NCBI GenBank assembly: GCA_902790415.1
Contig: CADARU010000008.1
Coordinates: forward strand, 1 to 43,880
Length of the DNA: 43,880 nucleotides
Direction: 5' to 3'
Origin: an uncultured Pseudomonadota bacterium
Lineage (GTDB): Bacteria; Pseudomonadota; Alphaproteobacteria; Rs-D84
Shown one piece after another: positions 38,443-43,880 of the stretch. The translations under genes and the position numbers were made by a program. Below the pieces are notes generated by a model. That model had not been told where the DNA came from. It made no database searches and was given only the letters and a program-made list of their open reading frames with translations. Numbering within the stretch: position 1 is the first letter of the stretch; the number at the start of each line of letters is the position of its first letter.

Positions 38443-39402
38443 ATGACGAATGTAGTTTTGGAATCTTTATTAAAACCCTTGTCGGATTTTTACCGTCCTT
38501 CTTTCGTTGAAGAGATTGCGATAAACCACGCCGGCGAAGTGTGGATGCGTCTGCATGGGGCGCGCGTTCCATGGGTTGCGTATGATGCGCCGGTGTTGTC
38601 TAAACAATACCTGGTGGATTTAATTCATACGATTGCAAATATTTACGAACGTCCATTTGACCCGATTCATGGGATACCTGTTGTTTATGCAACGTTGCCC
38701 GGCAATCATCGTTTCAGCGCAATCGCCGGCCCAAACGTTCAATATGACGAACAAGATATTACCGGCGGTGTCGCGATGAATATTCGTGGGGCGAGTGCAA
38801 ACGGAACCTCGTTTGAAAACTATCATCTGAAACGCGGCGAAAAATTACTAAAAATAAAACAGCGATTAAAAGAACGTCCTGATGACCCGTACGAACGTTT
38901 AATGTCCGCCATAAATGACGGCAGTCCGATTTTAATCAGCGGTGCAACTGCAACCGGAAAAACAACCTTTTTGAATCACATATTAACACTGATTGACCAG
39001 AATTGTCGTGTAATAACGGTTGAAGACGCACGTGAAATCCGCGTACCCCAGAAAAATCGTGTCCACTTTGTATTATCACGAACCGAACAAAATAACGATT
39101 TTAATTATGCAAGATTATTGGACTTGGTTGTGCGTATGACCCCGGACGTAATTATCGGTGGTGAAATATCTACGGATAATGCGGCGGTTTTGTGGGAAAT
39201 GTTGGGGACCGGGCACGAACACTTTTATACAACGATTCATGCCGAAAGTGCCGAAGCCGCATATGCCGCGTTTGCAGACCGAATACTGCATACACAGCCG
39301 GCATACAATCGCGCCGAATTGATAGAAGAAATGAAAAAGAAAATCCGCGTAGTTCAATTATCGCGTGATGGTGCGGTTCGCGCCGTAACCGAGGTTGTTT
39401 AA
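38443..39402 (+). CDS. virB11: VirB11-family type IV secretion ATPase
   Basis: VirB11 ATPases are hexameric motors at the inner face of P-type secretion systems. The 319-residue protein has an N-terminal domain (VEEIAINHAGEVWMRL), Walker A GATATGKTT (residues 167-175), an Asp box VITVEDAREIRVP, a His-region LGTGHEHFYTTIHAESAEAA and a Walker B-like MTPDVIIGGEIS. Length fits VirB11 (about 330-340). It stands alone, 18.5 kb from the VirB8-like pair, with no pilin or VirB4/D4 gene in the window. The start at 38443 is set by the promoter; a TTG at 38407 is part of the -35. Confidence 0.9.
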   Translation: MTNVVLESLLKPLSDFYRPSFVEEIAINHAGEVWMRLHGARVPWVAYDAPVLSKQYLVDLIHTIANIYERPFDPIHGIPVVYATLPGNHRFSAIAGPNVQYDEQDITGGVAMNIRGASANGTSFENYHLKRGEKLLKIKQRLKERPDDPYERLMSAINDGSPILISGATATGKTTFLNHILTLIDQNCRVITVEDAREIRVPQKNRVHFVLSRTEQNNDFNYARLLDLVVRMTPDVIIGGEISTDNAAVLWEMLGTGHEHFYTTIHAESAEAAYAAFADRILHTQPAYNRAELIEEMKKKIRVVQLSRDGAVRAVTEVV

Positions 39403-39405
39403 TTT

Positions 39406-41601
39406 CTACATAAAATTCTGTGGGTTAACATCTAACTTGATTTTTATATTTGCCGGAACCTTGACACGCGACAGCCACATTTTTACCAATGGTTGTAATG
39501 CGGCACGTTCATCGCCCGCCACCAAGAAGCGCATACGATACCAATTTCTAATTTGATAAACCTGGGCAACGATTGGGCCCATTATCTTGGCACCCGACAC
39601 ACTGGGTGCAACAGATACCAACGTATCACAGAATTGTTTTAATACAGATTCCTTTTGCCCTTCAACAATAACAGCAACCAGTTGCCCAAACGGCGGCATT
39701 TTCGCCCCACGCCGCGCTGCCATATCTTGGGCAAAAAATTCATCACGATTTCCTGCGCATATTGCGTTCAAAACCGGATTTGTTGGTTGATAGGTCTGTA
39801 ATAAAACCCGCCCGGGAATATTGCCGCGACCGGCACGACCGGCGACTTGGAACAGTTGTTGAAATGTATGTTCGGCGGCCCTGAAATCAGTTCCGAACAA
39901 TCCCATATCACTGTCCACAACACCAACCAAGGTTAGGTTTGGAAAGTGATGCCCCTTGGCCAAAATTTGCGTACCAATAACGACATCTATTTGTCCTGAT
40001 TCCATTTGCGAAACCAAACGTTCCAAAGATTGTCGCGACAACATGGTATCGCTGGATACCAATGCGGTTTTTACCCCCGGGAACTTTGCCAAAACTTCTT
40101 CTTCTATTTTTTCCAATCCCGCACCACGCATGGAAACATCCCCGCCACAATCAGGACATTTTTGTGGCAATGTCATTGTTCGTCCACAAATATGGCACAG
40201 CAATTTCCCAATCTTTTTATGATACGTCATACCAACCGAACAATCAGAGCACGTTGCAACCCAGCCACACTTTTTACATCCAATAATTGGTGCAAAACCA
40301 CGTCTGTTTATAAACAACAAAACCTGTTGATGGTGATTCAATGTTTCAGAAATTTCGTTACATAATGTCGGCGACAAACAGCCGACCTGTTCATCCCCCG
40401 ATTGTGTTTTATAGTTTTCCGGCCTGTGTTCACGCAAATCAATTGTTTGAATTGTTGGCAAAGATGCACCACCAAAACGTGTATTTAATTTCAAATGCTT
40501 GTAACGTCCCATCTCGACATTATTTAATGTTTCTTCGGACGGGGTTGCACTGGCCAACACAATGGGAAAGTTGGAAATTTTTGCACGCAAAATCGCCATA
40601 TCGCGCCCATGATAATTTCCCATATCTTCCTGTTTATATGAAGAATCGTGTTCTTCATCAACAACAATCAACCCCAAATCATGCCATGGCAAAAACAACG
40701 CGCTGCGTGTACCGACAACTATTTTTATTTCACCGTTTGCCACACCACGCCAAATTTCCCGACGACGTGCGGCGGTTAAATTACTGTGCCACACAACCGC
40801 AGGCGCACCAAACCGGTGTTCGAAACGTGATATGAACTGTGTTGTTAGTGCAATTTCCGGCATCATTAACAACACCGATTTTCCTGCACTGTATGCGCGC
40901 CACGCAGAATCAAAATAAACCTGGGTTTTACCACTGCCGGTAATACCGTCTATTAGTGTTACAGAAAAACCGCCTTTTTCGATATCTGCGCCTATTTCTT
41001 GGGCGGCGGCGCGTTGTTCATCATTTAATTTTACCGCGCCAGAATCTTGATATTTTGGCACAACAAAGGCGCGTTTTTCACGTGCACCCACCGGCACCAA
41101 CAAGCCCTTGGCCACCATAGATTTTACAACCGCCGATGTAACGCGTGCAATATTCTGCACATCAGATAAAGACATTGGTTCATTATCATTTGAATCAAAC
41201 GCATCTGCCACCCGTTGACGATTTTCGGTCATTTTTGCATCGCCAGAATCAAAATTAAAAGAATATAACTGTTCTGTTTTTGGCGGACTAAACGCATCCG
41301 GAACATTTAATATCAAACGCAATACCGCGCCCAGTGGCATCATTGTCCATTCAGACATTTTTTGAATCCACTGTAAATCCGGGACGCTTAACCCGCCCCC
41401 AACCAGCGCAGATACATTTTTTATTTTTTCCGGGGGTAAACCACTGTCCCCAATACCAAAGATAACCCCAACATATGGTCGGTTCATGATGGTACACCGA
41501 ACAAAGTCGCCAAGATTTGCGTCCGCCGTCAATCGGTAATCATATCCAGAATTTACCGCATTCGGAATTAAAACTTTAACAACAGTACCAGATTTAAACA
41601 T
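39406..41601 (-). CDS. priA: Primosomal replication restart helicase PriA
   Basis: PriA reloads DnaB at stalled forks. The 731-residue protein has the N-terminal 3'-binding domain (KVLIPNAVNSGYDYRL), Walker A DGITGSGKTQVY, DEEHDSSYKQED, and the helicase motif VLLFINRRGFAP. The zinc-binding Cys cluster is CKKCGWVATCSDC with CHICGR and CPDCGG, and IGTQILAKGHHFPNLTLVGV is motif V. Length is normal. The ATG at 41601 lacks a Shine-Dalgarno sequence; a TATTTT box ends 6 nt upstream. It is convergent with virB11, 3 nt between stops. Confidence 0.96.
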   Translation of the reverse strand: MFKSGTVVKVLIPNAVNSGYDYRLTADANLGDFVRCTIMNRPYVGVIFGIGDSGLPPEKIKNVSALVGGGLSVPDLQWIQKMSEWTMMPLGAVLRLILNVPDAFSPPKTEQLYSFNFDSGDAKMTENRQRVADAFDSNDNEPMSLSDVQNIARVTSAVVKSMVAKGLLVPVGAREKRAFVVPKYQDSGAVKLNDEQRAAAQEIGADIEKGGFSVTLIDGITGSGKTQVYFDSAWRAYSAGKSVLLMMPEIALTTQFISRFEHRFGAPAVVWHSNLTAARRREIWRGVANGEIKIVVGTRSALFLPWHDLGLIVVDEEHDSSYKQEDMGNYHGRDMAILRAKISNFPIVLASATPSEETLNNVEMGRYKHLKLNTRFGGASLPTIQTIDLREHRPENYKTQSGDEQVGCLSPTLCNEISETLNHHQQVLLFINRRGFAPIIGCKKCGWVATCSDCSVGMTYHKKIGKLLCHICGRTMTLPQKCPDCGGDVSMRGAGLEKIEEEVLAKFPGVKTALVSSDTMLSRQSLERLVSQMESGQIDVVIGTQILAKGHHFPNLTLVGVVDSDMGLFGTDFRAAEHTFQQLFQVAGRAGRGNIPGRVLLQTYQPTNPVLNAICAGNRDEFFAQDMAARRGAKMPPFGQLVAVIVEGQKESVLKQFCDTLVSVAPSVSGAKIMGPIVAQVYQIRNWYRMRFLVAGDERAALQPLVKMWLSRVKVPANIKIKLDVNPQNFM

Positions 41602-41607
41602 ATCTAC

Positions 41608-41636
41608 AAAATACTTATTTTTTATTTCTTTTTCAA
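41608..41636 (-). promoter_or_regulatory. priA promoter, predicted leaderless
   Basis: On the minus strand TTGAAA (41636-41631), 17 nt, TATTTT (41613-41608), then 6 nt to the priA ATG. Confidence 0.5.
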
Positions 41637-41662
41637 CACCATTTAATAAAACAAATTATTTT

Positions 41663-41783
41663 AGGTTCAAGTATAAATAACGTATCTTTTTGAAATAATA
41701 AAAAAATAACACTCTGTTCCATAAGATAGTTGGAAAATAATATAAATATGAACGATATAAAAGCACCGCCCATTTTGGGTGGT
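41663..41783 (+). repeat. 121-bp inverted repeat flanking the ankyrin gene, left arm
   Basis: Hand alignment with the reverse complement of 42833-42953 gives about 14 mismatches and two 1-nt indels over 121 bp (about 87% identity). The arm ends inward with a hairpin CCGCCCATTTTGGGTGG. Confidence 0.85.
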
Positions 41784-41847
41784 TTATTGTTGATTTTTCT
41801 TTGATTTTGAAATACGATTAACTCGTCTTGAATGAAAGGGTATAAAA

Positions 41848-42828
41848 ATGGCTAGAAATATGAAAACAACTGAAGCAGAGAGAATGTTATTAAATGCTAA
41901 AACTGCCAAACAAACCAAAAAAGCATTAGAAGCTGGTGCTAATGTTAATGTAGTGTGTCCTCTAGATGGTACAACAGCTTTGATATTGGCTAGAACTGCA
42001 CAACAAACCAAATTGTTAATTAAAGAGGGTGCTAATGTCAATGCAATAGATGATAAGTTTTGTACAGCTTTGATGTATGCAAAAACAGCAAAACAAACCA
42101 GATTATTGATAGAAGCTGGTGCAGATGTAAACGCAGAAGAGTATTGCTATACAGGTCACAGACCTTTGATGCTAGCTGAAACAGCGGAACAAACTCGACT
42201 GTTGATAAAAGCGGGTGCAGATGTTAATGCAAGGGACTTTAATGGTTATACCGCTTTGATGTATGCTAAAACAGCAGGACAAACCAGATTGTTGATAAAA
42301 GCAGGTGCAAATGTTAATGAAAGGGCACCTGATGGTATGACGCCTTTGATGTCGGCTAAAAATGCACAACAAACCAAATTGTTAATTGATGCAGGTGCGT
42401 ATGTTAAAGAAAGGTATGAAAGAAATAATAAAGGGGGTCTTACAGCTTTGATGTATGCTACAACAGCAGAACAGACCAGATTATTGATAAAAGCCGGTGC
42501 AAATGTTAATCAAACAGATTGTTGGGGGCATAGTGTTTTGGAACATGCAAGAACCGCAGAACAGGCAAGATTATTGATTAAAGCAGGTGCAAAAGGAAAG
42601 ATAAGTCCGTTCCTTTTACGTATGGAAAGTGAACAAAGAGAGTCGTTAAAGAAACGTCTTAAAAATGAAATAGCTAATAATGAAAAGACAAAACTGTCAG
42701 GTGTGGTTGTTGCAAATGCTATTGCAAAAATGAAAATAGATGGAAAAATTCAAGGTGATATTACACCCAAAATGGGCGAAATGATACGGGCCAAAATTAT
42801 GGCTAGTCTCATGGCAAAAAGCAAATAA
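41848..42828 (+). CDS. Ankyrin-repeat protein
   Basis: The 326-residue protein consists of about nine short ankyrin-type repeats of the form TALMYAKTAEQTRLLIKAGA followed by NVN or DVN (residues about 8-250). A basic C-terminal tail has no repeats (KKRLKNEIANNEKTKLSGVV). Ankyrin proteins bind other proteins; in host-associated alphaproteobacteria many are secreted effectors. There is no Sec signal. The codon choice is unlike its neighbours (AGA for Arg, GCT and ACA for Ala and Thr, few CGC/GCC), which suggests transfer. A GAAAGGG site precedes the ATG. It lies exactly between two 121-bp inverted repeats. Confidence 0.88.
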   Translation: MARNMKTTEAERMLLNAKTAKQTKKALEAGANVNVVCPLDGTTALILARTAQQTKLLIKEGANVNAIDDKFCTALMYAKTAKQTRLLIEAGADVNAEEYCYTGHRPLMLAETAEQTRLLIKAGADVNARDFNGYTALMYAKTAGQTRLLIKAGANVNERAPDGMTPLMSAKNAQQTKLLIDAGAYVKERYERNNKGGLTALMYATTAEQTRLLIKAGANVNQTDCWGHSVLEHARTAEQARLLIKAGAKGKISPFLLRMESEQRESLKKRLKNEIANNEKTKLSGVVVANAIAKMKIDGKIQGDITPKMGEMIRAKIMASLMAKSK

Positions 42829-42832
42829 TAAT

Positions 42833-42953
42833 ACCACCCAAATGGGTGGTGTTTTTATATTGTTCATATTTTATATTATTTTCCAATTATCTTATAAAAC
42901 AGAATGTTGTTGTTTTATTATTTCAAGAAGATACATTCTTTACACTTGATCCT
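42833..42953 (-). repeat. 121-bp inverted repeat flanking the ankyrin gene, right arm
   Basis: Begins 4 nt after the ankyrin stop codon. Its inner end (ACCACCCAAATGGGTGGT) doubles as the terminator of the gene. The outer end reaches the promoter of the next gene. Confidence 0.85.
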
Positions 42954-42964
42954 TGTTTTAATAC

Positions 42965-42992
42965 TTGACAAATCTGTTTTATGTATTACAAT
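42965..42992 (+). promoter_or_regulatory. Promoter of the 161-residue orphan gene
   Basis: TTGACA (42965-42970), 16 nt, TACAAT (42987-42992). The gene then has a GGGAGAA site before its ATG. Confidence 0.6.
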
Positions 42993-43028
42993 AAAAATAT
43001 AAGTCAACAACAACCGGGAGAACCAAAA

Positions 43029-43514
43029 ATGAAATTAAAACAAAGATTTCAAGTAATAAAAAACATGACAGAAAAATTTTTATTGGAAAAACAGGTACCT
43101 TTCGCATACTGTGGCCCACAAAATATTAGTACATGGCGACAAAAAACAAATCATTTTGAACCAGAGTTTATTGAAAATCTGAAATATCAAACGGCGGCAC
43201 ATTTGCGTTTATATTCTAATGATTTGGATTTAACATCGCTAAAAAAATTAGCATCTTATATTTCTGACTATTTATCTGAATATTTGATGCGCGCCCCAGG
43301 ATACACCAAAGAAAGTGCAAATAATGAAATTTCTTCTTACCTGAATAATGTTGCCGAACGCGTTATCGCGGCTAAAAAACCAAAACCGGTACCGAAAAAA
43401 AAGCCACAACCAATTGAAGCATACGTGTTGGCACCCGATGGTTCGACAATACATCGCATATTTGAAACAAAAAATGAATATAACAAGTTTTTGCGTAAAC
43501 TGTATCAAAAATAA
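43029..43514 (+). CDS. Hypothetical protein, 161 residues
   Basis: I do not recognise a family. The protein is basic and helical. It begins MKLKQRFQVIKNMTEKFLLE, has LTSLKKLASYISDYLSEYLM in the middle, a Lys/Pro hinge AAKKPKPVPKKKPQPIEA, and ends ETKNEYNKFLRKLYQK. The start follows GGGAGAACCAAAA. A consensus promoter lies just beyond the right arm of the inverted repeat. It is convergent with miaA. A DNA- or RNA-associated role would fit the charge, but nothing shows it. Confidence 0.65.
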   Translation: MKLKQRFQVIKNMTEKFLLEKQVPFAYCGPQNISTWRQKTNHFEPEFIENLKYQTAAHLRLYSNDLDLTSLKKLASYISDYLSEYLMRAPGYTKESANNEISSYLNNVAERVIAAKKPKPVPKKKPQPIEAYVLAPDGSTIHRIFETKNEYNKFLRKLYQK

Positions 43515-43529
43515 ATTATACTAATATAA

Positions 43530-43880
43530 TCAAATCAAACTTATCACATCCTCGGTCGTGGGGATGTGATTTATTATTATATCTGCATCAAATTGCGTTC
43601 TAAACCATGTGCGTTGACGTTTCGCATATTGGTTGGTCTTGGTTATCCAATTCGCAATCGCCCCGTCAGAATCGACATCGCCACGCAAAAAATCACACAA
43701 TTGAACCGCACCAATCGCACGATTTGGGTTTAAATTATTGTCTATAATGTACTGTGCTTCGTCCATTGCGCCGCCTGATAGCATTTCCGGGATGCGTGCC
43801 GCAATTCGATTATGCAAAACATCCAAAGGCGGATTTATCAAAATCTTGAAAGGTGTCGGTTCAATCGCGCCATTACGTGG
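43530..43880 (-). CDS. miaA: tRNA dimethylallyltransferase MiaA, C-terminal part (5' end outside window)
   Basis: MiaA adds the dimethylallyl group to A37 of tRNAs that read UNN codons. The 116 visible codons are open to the last base of the window. They start PRNGAIEPTPFKILINPPLD and continue HNRIAARIPEMLSGGAMDEA and NRAIGAVQLCDFLRGD. The end is QYAKRQRTWFRTQFDADIII, the signature C-terminus of MiaA. The ATPase domain lies upstream outside the window. A hairpin near the 3' end (CATCC/GGATG) is inside the coding sequence. Confidence 0.93.
   Translation of the reverse strand, partial: PRNGAIEPTPFKILINPPLDVLHNRIAARIPEMLSGGAMDEAQYIIDNNLNPNRAIGAVQLCDFLRGDVDSDGAIANWITKTNQYAKRQRTWFRTQFDADIIINHIPTTEDVISLI

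Noticed and set aside
43540-43575. Terminator hairpin for miaA
   Set aside because: The CATCC/GGATG stem lies inside the last codons of miaA and has no proper T-run on the minus strand.

Overview
The window looks like the chromosome of an alphaproteobacterium with a small, fairly AT-rich genome, probably host- or gut-associated. The evidence is the frr-uppS-cdsA-rseP-bamA envelope cluster, LpxI instead of LpxH, a winged-helix protein beside a catalytic-domain-only BirA, P-type T4SS genes scattered over the chromosome (virB8-like pair, virB11) in the manner of Rickettsiales, and an ankyrin-repeat protein. Genus-level placement is not possible from the sequence alone.

Layout. 1-11.4 kb: housekeeping and envelope genes (rlpA, murJ, bamD, Smr, htpX, tdk, a membrane-anchored methyltransferase, tRNA-Arg, secG, rnc, lepB, comM, an outer-membrane barrel protein, a Na+/Ca2+ exchanger). 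11.4-12.5 kb: one orphan gene, dispersed repeats and tRNA-Ala. 12.5-17.9 kb: frr-uppS-cdsA-rseP-bamA. 18-20.9 kb: small lipoproteins, two VirB8-like proteins, a secreted unknown and yraN. 20.9-33.1 kb: a podovirus-type virion cassette on the minus strand (portal, terminase, tail tubular A and B, capsid, scaffold, holin-like protein, cell-wall hydrolase). The terminase large subunit gene in it is cut into ATPase and nuclease halves by a plus-strand block carrying the replicative helicase dnaB, an XRE regulator and an unknown gene. 33.2-43.9 kb: birA, regulators, a candidate structured small RNA, an RNA methyltransferase, lpxI, a frameshifted lipoprotein/FKBP gene, virB11, priA, an ankyrin gene between 121-bp inverted repeats, an orphan gene and miaA.

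How it works together. Envelope biogenesis dominates the host part: Bam assembly, lipid II flippase, undecaprenyl and CDP-DAG synthesis, signal peptidases and lipid A synthesis. Nine genes at the head of transcription units (murJ, htpX, comM, the barrel protein, the exchanger, dnaB, lpxI, virB11, priA) have no Shine-Dalgarno sequence. Each has a sigma70-like promoter whose -10 box ends exactly 6 or 7 nt before the ATG, which predicts leaderless mRNAs. Other genes have clear AGGAG-type sites.

Most notable: the split terminase around dnaB, the leaderless-promoter rule, a ~190-nt RNA with two large pyrimidine loops and its own promoter and terminator, the inverted-repeat-bounded ankyrin cassette, and a repeat family placed just downstream of both tRNA genes. 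All family assignments come from reading motifs; no database search was run.
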